A stretch of 64,000 nucleotides of DNA from CAVQBP01 sp963740945 (lineage in GTDB: Bacteria; Bacteroidota; Ignavibacteria; Ignavibacteriales; Ignavibacteriaceae): contig CAVUGE010000011.1 of NCBI GenBank assembly GCA_963740945.1, positions 1 through 64,000 on the forward strand, written 5' to 3'. The position numbers were made by a program, and so were the translations under genes. The notes below the pieces were generated by a model. It was not told where the DNA came from. It saw only the letters and a list, made by a program, of their open reading frames with translations, and made no database searches. This document shows, in pieces, positions 9,994-19,455 of this stretch; the first letter of the stretch is position 1, and the number at the start of each line of letters is the position of its first letter.

Positions 9994-11271
9994 TTAAATG
10001 ACCTTATTGATTTCTTCAAGCATTCGTTCGGTAGCACCCAAATTTTCATGAACAAATTTATATGAGATTTCCCCTTTTTCTTTTCTTAACTCATCATTAC
10101 TAAACAAAGTCCTAAGCTGGCGGTAAGCTTCTTTTTTATTTTTAATCATAATGCCCCCGCCTCTATTCATTAGTTCCAGTGCTTCGGCAGATTTCTCTAT
10201 TTTAGGACCAAATAAAACAGGGATTCCGTAGACAGCCGCTTCAAGTATATTATGAATATTTTGTTTGAAGCCGCCCCCTATAAATGCAGCTTGAGCGTAA
10301 GTATATAAAGTAAGGAGAATTCCAATTGAATCAACTATTATTACCCGTTCATTTTTATAATTATTTAAAAATGAAAATCTTATTGTATTAATCTCTTTTG
10401 TGAAATCATTTTCAATCTTTTCCAGGTGAATTAGAGTTGGCTCATGGGGCGCTATAATCAAAATTACATCTTTATCATATTTAGCAAGTTTAATGAATGC
10501 GGGGAGAATAACTTCTTCATCCAATTCCCATGTACTCCCTGCGACAAAAACTTTTCTATTCTTAAGTATATCATCTTTAATTAGGTTCCGGGAACGTGCG
10601 GATAAGCTCCTTTGATAGACCCTGTCAAATCTTGTATCACCAATAGCTTTAATTTTATTCCCATTGATTCCGAAGTCTTTAAACTCCTCAGCATCCTTTT
10701 CTGAAACGGTTAGAATACGGGTAATATCTTTAAAAAGTATCCTGTGAAAATCCTTAATCAATGGAATTTTTCTTAATGAATTACTTTTCATAGTAGCATC
10801 AACTAAATAAGAAGTAATTCCGGCTCTTTTCATTGCCCATATATGGTTCGGCCATATATCATATCTCATCATTATAGCAAGATCCGGGCGCAATAATTTA
10901 ATAAATCTTTCTGCATTGGAACTTGTATCAAAGGGTATATATGCCACAAGATCTGCATAGGGATATCTTTTAGAATTTTCATAACCCGAAGGAGAGAAGA
11001 AGGTTATTAAAATATTAAGGTTCTGATTTTTCTTAAGTTCCTCAATTATCGGTTTAGCCTGTTCAAATTCTCCAAGAGAAGAAGAATGGAACCAGAGTAA
11101 TTTTTTTGATTTATTTATAGATAGAGCATCAAGAATCAGATTTTCAAAGATCCTTTTACGTCCGGTAATACCCTTCCTCATTTTTTCATTAAATAGTCCT
11201 GCGACACGGGAGCCAATATATAAAAGTGGGATAACGATCAAATTGTAAAAGATAAACCAAAAACTTTTCAT
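9994..11271 (-). CDS. waaA: 3-deoxy-D-manno-octulosonic acid (Kdo) transferase
   Basis: 425 residues, a GT30 inner-membrane enzyme that adds Kdo from CMP-Kdo to lipid A precursor. There is an N-terminal membrane-anchor helix (FWFIFYNLIVIPLLYIG). The HSSSLGEFEQAKP motif carries the catalytic Glu68. The C-terminal Rossmann half has GGGFKQNIHNILEAAVYGIPVLFGP, the sugar-nucleotide binding region. Its ATG overlaps the stop of the heptosyltransferase gene by one base (TAATG), so the two form an LPS-core operon. Confidence 0.93.
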   Translation of the reverse strand: MKSFWFIFYNLIVIPLLYIGSRVAGLFNEKMRKGITGRKRIFENLILDALSINKSKKLLWFHSSSLGEFEQAKPIIEELKKNQNLNILITFFSPSGYENSKRYPYADLVAYIPFDTSSNAERFIKLLRPDLAIMMRYDIWPNHIWAMKRAGITSYLVDATMKSNSLRKIPLIKDFHRILFKDITRILTVSEKDAEEFKDFGINGNKIKAIGDTRFDRVYQRSLSARSRNLIKDDILKNRKVFVAGSTWELDEEVILPAFIKLAKYDKDVILIIAPHEPTLIHLEKIENDFTKEINTIRFSFLNNYKNERVIIVDSIGILLTLYTYAQAAFIGGGFKQNIHNILEAAVYGIPVLFGPKIEKSAEALELMNRGGGIMIKNKKEAYRQLRTLFSNDELRKEKGEISYKFVHENLGATERMLEEINKVI

Positions 11272-12263
11272 TACGGATGAAGCAAAAGATTTAATTTATT
11301 AAATGCATTTTCAGGATTAATATCAAGCATACATCTGAAGTGTCCTCTTGGACAATAAGATTTACCAATATGTGTACAAGGTCTGCAAGATAATGAATTA
11401 TTTTCCAAAATTATATTTCTATTTTTATAAGGTGTGAAGCCAAACTCTTTAACTGTAGATCCAAAGAAAGTTAAAATCGGTACCTCTAGAGCGCATGCTG
11501 CATGCATTAAACCTGAGTCGTTACAGATAATTGCATCACATCTTTTCATATCTGCGGCAGTTTGAAGGATATCATCATTATTGCTTAAATCAATTGAGCC
11601 GGAAATTCTCGAAGATATCTCGTTACATGTTTTTTTATCATCCTTCCCACCGAACAGAACAATAATGTAATTCCCTTTTGCTAAAAGATTTCCTAAATGG
11701 ATGTAATATTCCTTGGGCCACATTTTTGTGAAATGTCTTGAACCGGGACAAAAACCAATATATTTATCTTTTTCTTTAAATAATTCTGAGGAAGTTTTAT
11801 CGCTAAATAAATCCAATCCATTATCATCAAGCTGAAATTCTTCCAAAACTGATGCATATCTAACCGGAATTGGAGGTGCATCTTTTAATCTATTAATTTT
11901 TAAGCGGACTAATAATAATTTATCTAAATTATTTTTATTGAACTTAATTTCTGATGTTTTAAGAAATGATTTAATTTTTTTTGTTATTAAATTATTCTGG
12001 AGGTCTATTATAAGTTCATAATTTTGATTTTTAAGACTATCTATTAACTCAACAAACCCGGACTTATCTCCGGAGTAAGTATATAAATTATTCAAATAGG
12101 GATTTTGAACAAGGATATCCTTATACCTTTCCTTCACTAAGTAATCAACTTCAATTTGAGGGTAGTTTCCTTTTATTGTCCTTATTAAAGGAGTTGATAA
12201 AAGAACATCACCTAAAGAACTCAATCGAACTATTAATAATTTTTTAACTTTGCTTAGATTCAA
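11271..12263 (-). CDS. ADP-heptose:LPS heptosyltransferase (GT9)
   Basis: 330 residues. The GT9 signatures are clear: N-terminal IVRLSSLGDVLLSTP and the C-terminal nucleotide-sugar site CNDSGLMHAACALEVPILTFFGST. It transfers heptose onto the inner core of LPS in the cytoplasm. Cys-rich CRPCTHIGKSYCPRGHFRC near the end is usual in the WaaF/RfaF-like branch. It is translationally coupled to the Kdo transferase. WaaC versus WaaF is not assignable without a tree. Confidence 0.88.
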   Translation of the reverse strand: MNLSKVKKLLIVRLSSLGDVLLSTPLIRTIKGNYPQIEVDYLVKERYKDILVQNPYLNNLYTYSGDKSGFVELIDSLKNQNYELIIDLQNNLITKKIKSFLKTSEIKFNKNNLDKLLLVRLKINRLKDAPPIPVRYASVLEEFQLDDNGLDLFSDKTSSELFKEKDKYIGFCPGSRHFTKMWPKEYYIHLGNLLAKGNYIIVLFGGKDDKKTCNEISSRISGSIDLSNNDDILQTAADMKRCDAIICNDSGLMHAACALEVPILTFFGSTVKEFGFTPYKNRNIILENNSLSCRPCTHIGKSYCPRGHFRCMLDINPENAFNKLNLLLHP

Positions 12264-12463
12264 TTATTATTTGCTAATTTTTAATCTGTTAATTTACAGA
12301 ATTGAAATATTATTTTACATAGGTGAGAAATTAAATGTACGATATCATGTTCATGAGGTGTATGAAGAAAAAATTTTTACAAATACATTCTTTTTAATAT
12401 TCAAACTTTTTATATTTGTTATTATCATAATAACAGGTTTATAAAAGAAAGTTTGAAGAATAT

Positions 12464-12733
12464 ATGGGCACATTACCTCCACCAAAAACAAAAAACTTCC
12501 CTGATGATTCGTTAGAAAAAAAAGTATACAATCTCGTCGAGCAATTTCATGAATATATACCTATAATGAATGATAGAAACAGATTAGGTTTTTCTCTTTA
12601 TAAATATTTGAAAGGGGAAGGGGACGATCCTGCTACTTTGATTCAAAGTACTAAAATAAAAATTGAGGGGATTTCCAAAGAAGAACTTACCGGAAAAATC
12701 AATTCCGAAATTGAGAAATTTAAAAGTAACTAA
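12464..12733 (+). CDS. Small conserved-looking hypothetical protein
   Basis: 89 residues, charged and soluble, with no signal peptide or membrane segment; predicted mostly helical. I do not recognise a family. It starts with ATG after a purine-rich stretch (AAAGAAAGTTTGAAGAA) and ends 17 bases before the convergent fbp stop. A plausible real gene because of its amino-acid composition and neat fit between neighbours, but no function can be given. Confidence 0.6.
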   Translation: MGTLPPPKTKNFPDDSLEKKVYNLVEQFHEYIPIMNDRNRLGFSLYKYLKGEGDDPATLIQSTKIKIEGISKEELTGKINSEIEKFKSN

Positions 12734-12749
12734 CAATAGTGCAATTAAT

Positions 12750-13793
12750 TTATTTACTGCTATTCATATAAATTTCATTAGTAACTTCTTCTTTTGCCAT
12801 AAACTCTTCAACCATTTTTACATCTTCATCACTGCCGATAAAAAGCGGTGTCCTTTCATGAAGATCTTTGGGCTGTATTTCTAAAATCCTCTTTTTACCA
12901 TCAGTTGCTCTTCCGCCTGCAGCTTCAACAATAAAAGCCATTGGATTACATTCTATCATTAATCTCAGCTTTCCTTGTTTATGTTTTGAATCAGCAGGAT
13001 ACATAAAAATTCCGCCGTATAACAAATTACGATGAATATCACCTGCCATCGATCCAATATATCTTAATGAATAGGGACGGCTGGTTTCTTCATCTTCTTC
13101 CTGCAGGTACTTAATATATTTCTTTAAACCGGGATGCCAATATTTATAGTTCCCCTCATTTATGCTGTAGATTCGCGACCTTCGGGGGATTTCAATATTC
13201 TCATGGGATAAAAGAAACTCACCAAATGAAGGATCAAGAGTAAAGCCGTGAACACCATGTCCGGCAGTATATACAAGTATAGTACTTGAACCATAAAGGA
13301 CATAACCGGCTGCTACCTGCTTTAATCCCTGCTGCAGGCAGTCTTCTAAATTTCCCTGTGTACCGCCAGGCGAAATCCTTCTAAAAATCGAAAATATGGT
13401 TCCTACACTGACATTTGCATCAATATTTGAAGAACCATCAAGAGGATCAAAAAGAAGTACATACTTACCTATTTTTAATTCATTTGGAATCTGAATAATA
13501 TCTTCAGTTTCTTCTGAAGCCATTACACAAAGCTGTCCGCTATGCTCTACAGCTCTTAACAAAGTATTATGAGCAAACATATCAAGTTTTTTTACTTCTT
13601 CACCATAAACATTACTATGACCTGTAAATCCCAGAATATCAACAAGTCCGGCTTTATTTACTTCAAGAGAAATAACTTTTGCAGCAAGTGAAAAATCTGA
13701 AAGAAGTTTAGAGAGTTCACCCGTTGCTCCAGGATGAAGCTTCTCCGTTTCAATAATATGTCTTGCCAGAGTCATGAATTTCTTCTCAGGCAT
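12750..13793 (-). CDS. fbp: Fructose-1,6-bisphosphatase, class I
   Basis: 347 residues, the usual length. It carries the class I metal-binding signatures ASEETED (about 92-98) and DPLDGSSNID (about 116-125), and the substrate region RYIGSMAGDIHRNLLYGGIFMYP. It converts fructose-1,6-bisphosphate to fructose-6-phosphate in gluconeogenesis. It stands as a single gene on the minus strand with an apparent RBS (AAAGGAGTTATAG) before the ATG. Confidence 0.95.
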   Translation of the reverse strand: MPEKKFMTLARHIIETEKLHPGATGELSKLLSDFSLAAKVISLEVNKAGLVDILGFTGHSNVYGEEVKKLDMFAHNTLLRAVEHSGQLCVMASEETEDIIQIPNELKIGKYVLLFDPLDGSSNIDANVSVGTIFSIFRRISPGGTQGNLEDCLQQGLKQVAAGYVLYGSSTILVYTAGHGVHGFTLDPSFGEFLLSHENIEIPRRSRIYSINEGNYKYWHPGLKKYIKYLQEEDEETSRPYSLRYIGSMAGDIHRNLLYGGIFMYPADSKHKQGKLRLMIECNPMAFIVEAAGGRATDGKKRILEIQPKDLHERTPLFIGSDEDVKMVEEFMAKEEVTNEIYMNSSK

Positions 13794-13828
13794 CTATAAC
13801 TCCTTTCGTTAAACTAAAAATTTATTAT

Positions 13829-13864
13829 GAAACCTCCGAGGTTTTCAGAAACCTCGGAGGTTTC
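13829..13864. repeat. Perfect palindromic hairpin, AAACCTCCGAGGTTT family
   Basis: Sixteen-base perfect arms, GAAACCTCCGAGGTTT and AAACCTCGGAGGTTTC, around a TCAG loop. Each arm is itself a near-palindrome. It lies between the ABC exporter stop and the fbp start, both minus-strand, so it may also terminate or attenuate transcription. It is GC-rich against AT-rich surroundings, which suggests a dispersed palindromic unit rather than an ordinary terminator. Confidence 0.8.
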
Positions 13865-13878
13865 CTGTTGACTAATTA

Positions 13879-15672
13879 TTAAACAGCTTTAGTAATTTCC
13901 TGATCTTTATATTGCAGCTGATATAATCTGTAATATATTCCGCGTTTTGCGAGAAGCTCCTGGTGATTACCGGTTTCCCTAATTTCACCTTTGTGCATTA
14001 CGATTATCTTATCGGCACTTTGAATCGTGGACAGCCTGTGTGCAATAACTATCGCAGTTCTCCCGATTAAAAGTTTCTCTATTGCCTTTTGAATTAATAT
14101 CTCCGTTTCCGTATCTACACTTGAAGTAGCTTCATCAAGAACCAGAATCTGGGGATCATACGCAAGCGCTCTAGCGAATGAAATCAATTGCTTTTGACCA
14201 ACGCTTAAGGTTGCACCTCTTTCTTTAACAACTTCTTCATATTTGTTAGGAAGAGATTCAATAAATTTATCAGCTCCGACAATTTTTGCAGATTCAACAA
14301 TTTTGCTTAAAGGTATTTGATCATTGTTCATGCTGATATTAGATCTAACAGTACCGGAAAACAAGAATACATCCTGCAAAACAATAGAGATATATTTTCT
14401 TAATTCTTTTTTGTCTATTGTACTTACATCAATTCCGTCGACGAGAATATTACCTTTATTTATATCATAAAACCGGGTTAAGATATTTATTATACTGGTT
14501 TTACCAGCACCTGTTGCTCCTACAATTGCAACTGTTTCTCCGGGATTAATTTTGAAAGAAATATTTCTTAGTACATAATCTTCATTATTGTAAGCAAAAT
14601 AGACATTTTTAAATTCAATTTCTCCCTTTACCCTGTTCAATTCGACAGGCTGTTCAGGATTCTTCACAAATGTCTGGTTATCAAGTAATTTAAATATTCT
14701 CTCGGAAGAAGCCATAGCAGTCTGCATAATATTATACTTTTCGGAAAGATCCCGTATGGGTCTGAAAAACATTTCAGTAAACTGGATGAATGCAAATAGC
14801 ACACCTATAGTCAGACTGCCGCGAACTATTTCACCTCCGCCGTACCAGATAATTAAACCCAAAGCAATTGAGCTCAATAACTCCACGCTCGGGTAGAAAA
14901 TAGCATAATAGAATATCGATTTTATATTTGATTCCCTGTAATCATTATTTATATCAGAAAATCTCTTTAATTCATCTTTTTCTTTATTAAAGATCTGAAC
15001 TACATTCATGCCGGTTACATGTTCCTGCATATAAGAATTTAAACGTGCAAGATGTAAGCGTACATCTCTATAAGATTCCCGGACTTTCTTTCTGAATAGG
15101 AATGTACCATAAATAAGGATCGGTAAAACGGAGAGGGTAACAAGTGATAATTTTACATCCATGAAAAACATAAAAACTAAAATCCATACAATAATGAAAA
15201 CATCACTAAAGACCATTACAATCCCTGAAGAAAAAAGTTCGCTTAATGCTTCTACATCATTAGTTGTTCTTGTTACAATTCTTCCTATAGGAGTTTTATC
15301 GAAAAATTTTAGGGCTAATTTCTGAGTATGCTGAAATATCTGGGTCCTTAAATCATAAATAGTCTTCTGCCCCAGATACTGGGTATAATAAGTTAACAGG
15401 TATTGAATCACAGCCTGCATTATAAGAGAACCCAAAAGAATGAGACTGATAATCAGCAACCCGTGAAAATCTTTATTAGCAATATAATTATCAATTGCAA
15501 TTTTAGTTAAATAAGGACGTAAAGGACCAAGTGCGGCTACAATAACATTTAATAAAATTGCAAAAATTACATATTTCTTATATGGTTTAATGTAACCCAG
15601 CAGCCGTTTCATTAACCGGGAATCGTAGGCTTTTCCTAATATTTCTTCTTCTGCTTTATAATCTTGCGCCAT
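13879..15672 (-). CDS. ABC exporter half-transporter (membrane + ATPase fusion), canonical Walker B subunit
   Basis: 597 residues, with a type IV (MsbA/MdlB-like) six-helix membrane domain (about 35-320) followed by an ATPase domain. Walker A is VGATGAGKTS, Walker B ILVLDEATSSVD with the catalytic Glu, and the H-loop IAHRLS is present. The signature motif is LSVGQ rather than LSGGQ. The second subunit at 16798-18583 has the opposite pattern (LSGGQ but LDD). This is how heterodimeric exporters such as TM287/288 and BmrCD are built: one consensus and one degenerate ATP site. The substrate (lipid or drug) is unknown. Confidence 0.9.
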   Translation of the reverse strand: MAQDYKAEEEILGKAYDSRLMKRLLGYIKPYKKYVIFAILLNVIVAALGPLRPYLTKIAIDNYIANKDFHGLLIISLILLGSLIMQAVIQYLLTYYTQYLGQKTIYDLRTQIFQHTQKLALKFFDKTPIGRIVTRTTNDVEALSELFSSGIVMVFSDVFIIVWILVFMFFMDVKLSLVTLSVLPILIYGTFLFRKKVRESYRDVRLHLARLNSYMQEHVTGMNVVQIFNKEKDELKRFSDINNDYRESNIKSIFYYAIFYPSVELLSSIALGLIIWYGGGEIVRGSLTIGVLFAFIQFTEMFFRPIRDLSEKYNIMQTAMASSERIFKLLDNQTFVKNPEQPVELNRVKGEIEFKNVYFAYNNEDYVLRNISFKINPGETVAIVGATGAGKTSIINILTRFYDINKGNILVDGIDVSTIDKKELRKYISIVLQDVFLFSGTVRSNISMNNDQIPLSKIVESAKIVGADKFIESLPNKYEEVVKERGATLSVGQKQLISFARALAYDPQILVLDEATSSVDTETEILIQKAIEKLLIGRTAIVIAHRLSTIQSADKIIVMHKGEIRETGNHQELLAKRGIYYRLYQLQYKDQEITKAV

Positions 15673-15712
15673 ATTTCCTTAAGTATTATTCATGAGTCTA
15701 TTTAATTAATCA

Positions 15713-15760
15713 TCCATTCCACCATTCCATTACTCCACCATTCCACCACTCCAACATTCC
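15713..15760. repeat. Degenerate CCATTCCAC microsatellite
   Basis: A pyrimidine-rich run of loosely repeated CCATTCCAC/CCATTACTC units between the ABC exporter start and the hydroxyacid dehydrogenase stop. It has no reading frame of note. The strand asymmetry (almost no G) is striking next to its surroundings. Confidence 0.6.
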
Positions 15761-15767
15761 TATTTTT

Positions 15768-16772
15768 TCATACAACTTTATGATAACTTTTTTCTTCGAA
15801 AAAGGAAATAATATTTTCTACCGTTGTATCTAAAATTCTTTCGACAGCTTCCACAGAATCAAAAGCCATATGAGGAGTAATAATTACATTTTCATTTCTT
15901 AATAAAATATTCCTTTTTAAAATTGCTTCAAGATGTTCGACTGAAACATTTTTAGTCAGCATTTGATTTTCTTCCTTTAAAAGCTCTTCGCCTTCAAAAA
16001 CATCAAGTCCGGCACCGGAAAATATGCCTTTGTCTATAGCATAATATAATGCCTGTGCCTCGATAATCCCATTTCTTGCGGTATTTATAAATAGTGTACC
16101 TCTTTTAATTTTGTTAATATTGTTCATATTAATCAAATGATGAGTATGTGCATTATACGGGCAATGCAAAGTAATGATATCCGAATCTTGCAATAAATCA
16201 TCCAGCGATACATACCTAAAATCTAATAATTCTTCGAGAATGTGGTTTGGCCGTGCATCACTTGCAATGACCTTCATACCGAAGCCTTTTGCAATTTTTA
16301 TTACATGTACTCCGATGCTCCCGGCACCTATTACCCCAAGGGTTTTCCCTTTCAAGTCAAAGCCCTGCAGCCCCTGCAGTGTAAAATCATTTTTGGTTGT
16401 CCTGACATAAGCCTTATGCAAGTTTCGTGAAAGTGCGAGTATTAAAGCAAATGTATGTTCTGCCACAGTATTCTCCCCATAATAAGGGACATTAGAAACG
16501 GAAATATTTTTCTTTTCAGCTGTCTTTATATCAATATGGTTAAATCCGGTGCTCCGAGTTGCAATCAGTTTCAGTTTATTTCCTTTAGACAATACTTCTG
16601 AATTAATATTCGAATAAATGAAAGGAGAAACCACATCAACATTCTTTATTAACTCAGATGTTTCTTGATTTAATTCCTCTTTATAATAAAGGATATTAAA
16701 ATCCTTTTTGAATTTTTTCCTAAGATATTTTTTTTCTTTCGGGGTAACTTCAAAAAATGCAATTGTTTTCAT
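15768..16772 (-). CDS. D-2-hydroxyacid dehydrogenase (D-lactate dehydrogenase-like)
   Basis: 334 residues. The NAD-binding motif is GVIGAGSIG (about 147-154). The catalytic set of the family is visible: Arg233 in NTARNG, Glu in DVFEGEE (about 260-262) and His301 in ITPHMAF. The extended DVFEGEELL...NQML loop before the histidine resembles fermentative D-lactate dehydrogenases (LdhA), which reduce pyruvate to D-lactate; other 2-oxoacids are possible. It sits between the two ABC exporter subunits, but functional linkage is not evident. Confidence 0.85.
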   Translation of the reverse strand: MKTIAFFEVTPKEKKYLRKKFKKDFNILYYKEELNQETSELIKNVDVVSPFIYSNINSEVLSKGNKLKLIATRSTGFNHIDIKTAEKKNISVSNVPYYGENTVAEHTFALILALSRNLHKAYVRTTKNDFTLQGLQGFDLKGKTLGVIGAGSIGVHVIKIAKGFGMKVIASDARPNHILEELLDFRYVSLDDLLQDSDIITLHCPYNAHTHHLINMNNINKIKRGTLFINTARNGIIEAQALYYAIDKGIFSGAGLDVFEGEELLKEENQMLTKNVSVEHLEAILKRNILLRNENVIITPHMAFDSVEAVERILDTTVENIISFFEEKSYHKVV

Positions 16773-16797
16773 TTTTGTAATTGTATGGTCTCTTGTA

Positions 16798-18583
16798 TTA
16801 ATTTAACTCTTCCAGTTCTTTCTCAAGGAGCTGTTTATAATGGATATCGGCATAAATACCTCCTAAATTAACTAATTCTTCATGGGTTCCCTGTTCTGCA
16901 ATTTTAGCATCTGAAAGTACTATTATTTTATCGGCATCTTTTACGGTCGAAACCCTGTGGCTTATGATTATACTGGTCCTGCTTGTCCGCCTGCCTTGCC
17001 GTCAGGCAGGTTCTGGGATTTTTCATGAACCGTTTTAAGCTCTGCAGAATCTCTTCTTCGGTATGTGTGTCGACTGCAGAAAAAGAATCATCGAGAATTA
17101 GAATTTTGGGATCAATGGCTAAAGCTCTGGCAAGACTTGCCCGTTGTTTCTGTCCTCCCGACAAAGTAATACCGCGTTCTCCCATCATAGTTTCGTATTC
17201 TTTTGGAAAAGATTCCACATCTTTATTAAAATGTGCAATTTTAGAGACTTCAACAACTCTTTCCTTATTTATTTCTCTTAATCCGTATGAGATATTATTT
17301 GTTATTGTATCGGAAAAAAGAAACGACTCCTGCTGGACTAGACCTACATTAGTTCTCAGGATATTTAAAGGAATATTTTTAACATTTTTCCCGTCTATCA
17401 ATATTTCACCGTTTGTAGAATCGTAAAGACGGGGGATTAAATTTATAAAAGAGGTTTTCCCGGCCCCTGTATATCCCATTACAGCATATGTAGAGCCTTT
17501 AGGTATTTTAAGATTTAAATCTTTCAATATATAAGGGAGATTTTCATTATACCGGAAAGAAACATTTCTAAATTCGATATCTCCTTTTATACTGTTTATA
17601 GAATAATCGGTATTTTCATCTTCATAAATTTCAAAGGGTTCATGAAAGATTTTATTAAGACGCTTCATACTCGCCTCACCCTGCTGAATAATATTTATTA
17701 CCCAGCCGAAAGCAATCATAGGCCAGATTAGGATTCCAAGGTAAATAATAAATGCTGCAATATCTCCCAAATTTGTTTGATTATTTATCACCTGAATCCC
17801 GCCTAAATAAATAACTATTATTATTGAAAAACCTGTAATAAGAAACAATATGGGCTGAAAGAATGCCTGTATCTTAATCATATCCATGTTACGGGTGAGG
17901 TATTCACGGCTTAACTTTTTAAAGCTTGTTATTTCGTTCTCTTCTCTTACATAAGATTTTATAACACGTATTCCTGAAAAATTTTCCTGCGCTTTAGTCG
18001 TTAAATCAGAGAACTTTTCCTGGATGAGAGTGAATTTTGCATGAATAATTTTACCTACTCTATAGACTAAATATGACAGTAACGGCAGAGGAATTAAAGA
18101 ATAAATTGTTAAACTGGTATTTAATGAGAACATAATTGAAATAACTATTGCAAGCCTTATTGAAGTATCAACAGAATACATAACAGCAGGTCCAAGGAAC
18201 ATCCTCACGGCATTTATATCGTTAGTTGCATGTGCCATTATATTGCCGGTTGAATTATTCTGGAAATATCTTAACGGGAGTCTCTGAATATGATTCCAAA
18301 AGTCATAACGAAGATCATATTCAATTTCACGGGACACAACAATGATAGTCTGACGGATTAGAAATCTAAAAATGCCGGCAATAAGTGAAGCCCCAACTAT
18401 TAATAAGCCATAATTTAGAAGGATTTCCGTTGTAACATTATGCTGTAAATCGTTAATTGCATCTTTCATTAAGAGCGGAACATAAACAGTCCCTGCATTT
18501 GAAAAAATTATAAAAACAAAGCCCCAAAAGAGCTTCTTTTTATATCTCGCAAAATATTTTTTTAATGTGAAAAGATTTTTCAT
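16798..18583 (-). pseudogene. ABC exporter half-transporter, degenerate-site subunit, frame broken by a 34-nt insertion
   Basis: Six-helix exporter domain, Walker A GYTGAGKTS, signature LSGGQKQR and Walker B ILILDDSFSAVD, with Asp in place of the catalytic Glu. Normal sequence runs to residue 525 (KNPRT). A 34-base palindromic insertion (16978-17011) then shifts the frame, giving a foreign tail and a stop at 16928. The other frame continues SIIISHRVSTVKDADKIIVL...LEKELEELN to TAA at 16798-16800, so excising the insertion restores a 583-residue protein including the H-loop. As sequenced the product lacks the H-loop and the last third of its ATPase domain. Pair of 13879-15672. Confidence 0.88.
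16978..17011. repeat. 34-nt palindromic insertion inside an ABC transporter gene
   Basis: The segment contains a CCTGCCT/AGGCAGG stem (16990-16996 and 17004-17010) with a 7-base loop, and a GTCCGCC half at 16985-16991. It is flanked by a GGT direct repeat (16975-16977 and 17009-17011) that looks like a target duplication. Deleting it joins ACTGGT to TCTGGG and restores the conserved RTSIIISHR reading of the gene. It is GC-rich in an AT-rich gene. This supports recent insertion of a small palindromic unit. Confidence 0.8.
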
Positions 18584-18585
18584 AC

Positions 18586-19197
18586 TTATTGTAAAGCAAT
18601 ATTTGTCAGATAATTTTCAATTTCTTGCTGTGAAGGGGCTTCAACTAAAAATTCGACTTCTTCATCATAATTAATATCATCATAATAAGAAAGCTGCTCT
18701 CTAAAAAGTTTTTCATTGAAACCTTCCTTAAATAATTGGGAAGTCCTGTTTGAAACATCCATTAAAGAAAAATGATTTTTAAAGATAAAATATAAATCTA
18801 TATAATCTTTCCATTTTGCTCTTTCTCCTAAAGTGTAGGCTTTCATTGATGCCAAATCTAAGAGTGAAGGCATCCTAATTATATTTTCAAAATTTAATTT
18901 GGGTTCAATATCATATAAAAATTGATAAAAAGTTATTTTTACTTCACCTATAAAAAAAGTCCATTCTTGCGGTGTTTGCGAAAGCGTTTTGAATTTAAAT
19001 CTTTCTTTAATTATCATATTCTCTAAACTTTTCCTACTGACTTCTGAGCTGGTAAAGAGATCAAAATCAATTGAACGGCGATGTCCAATTTGTAAAGCGA
19101 TTGCAGTTCCACCAACTAAAAAATAGTTCCTTTTGAATTTTCTTATAAGTGGTAAAAGTTTAGCCTGTTCTTCAGTTAATATTTCTTTATGAAACAT
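18586..19197 (-). CDS. AbiEii-like nucleotidyltransferase toxin
   Basis: 203 residues, nucleotidyltransferase (DUF1814/AbiEii) fold. The N-terminal motif is VGGTAIALQIGHRRSIDFDLF with Gly29-Gly30, and Asp44 and Asp46 as metal ligands. The second conserved block is MKAYTLGERAKWKDYIDLYFI (about 118-137; Lys119, Lys128, Asp131, Asp134). Family members modify tRNA or other targets and act as type IV toxins in abortive infection. It overlaps the upstream small gene by 11 bases, the usual toxin-antitoxin arrangement. The partner is not a typical AbiEi. Confidence 0.8.
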   Translation of the reverse strand: MFHKEILTEEQAKLLPLIRKFKRNYFLVGGTAIALQIGHRRSIDFDLFTSSEVSRKSLENMIIKERFKFKTLSQTPQEWTFFIGEVKITFYQFLYDIEPKLNFENIIRMPSLLDLASMKAYTLGERAKWKDYIDLYFIFKNHFSLMDVSNRTSQLFKEGFNEKLFREQLSYYDDINYDEEVEFLVEAPSQQEIENYLTNIALQ

Positions 19198-19453
19198 GCT
19201 TATTAAAATAGAGAGTAAAAAAATGTTTAGTTTGTTTCCTATAGTTAGTTCTTCTTTTAGAAATCTGTTTAAAGAAAATATCAGAAACTTTTTTTATACC
19301 AAATAAATTCATTAATCTTTCTATTCCTTTCCAATCTCCGTTATTCAACATTGTTTCAACTAAAAATTCGTCGCTAATATTTTGTTTTGAATCTTCTCTA
19401 ATATACCAAAGCAGATATGAATAGTCTTTTATTAGTTGTTCTTTTTTGTCCAT
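19187..19453 (-). CDS. Putative antitoxin partner of the AbiEii-like toxin (DUF6922-like)
   Basis: 88 residues, soluble and basic at the C-terminus. The pattern SYLLWYIRED...NISDEFLVETMLNNGDWKGIERLMNLFGIKKVSDIF resembles, from memory, the small DUF6922-type proteins found ahead of AbiEii/DUF1814 genes in Bacteroidota (W-x-x-D ... E-x-x-L-x-x-G-D-x-x-x-x-x-x-L-x-x-x-Y-G). Overlap with the toxin gene supports antitoxin function. This assignment is by context and motif only. Confidence 0.6.
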   Translation of the reverse strand: MDKKEQLIKDYSYLLWYIREDSKQNISDEFLVETMLNNGDWKGIERLMNLFGIKKVSDIFFKQISKRRTNYRKQTKHFFTLYFNKHVS

Positions 19454-19455
19454 TA

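Noticed and set aside
12250..12444. 64-codon hydrophobic plus-strand open frame
   Set aside because: Starts inside the heptosyltransferase gene, has poor RBS and is low-complexity; it probably covers the divergent promoter region.
16983..17426. 147-codon plus-strand open frame over the ABC exporter
   Set aside because: Antisense shadow of the ATPase domain, prolonged by the 34-nt insertion.
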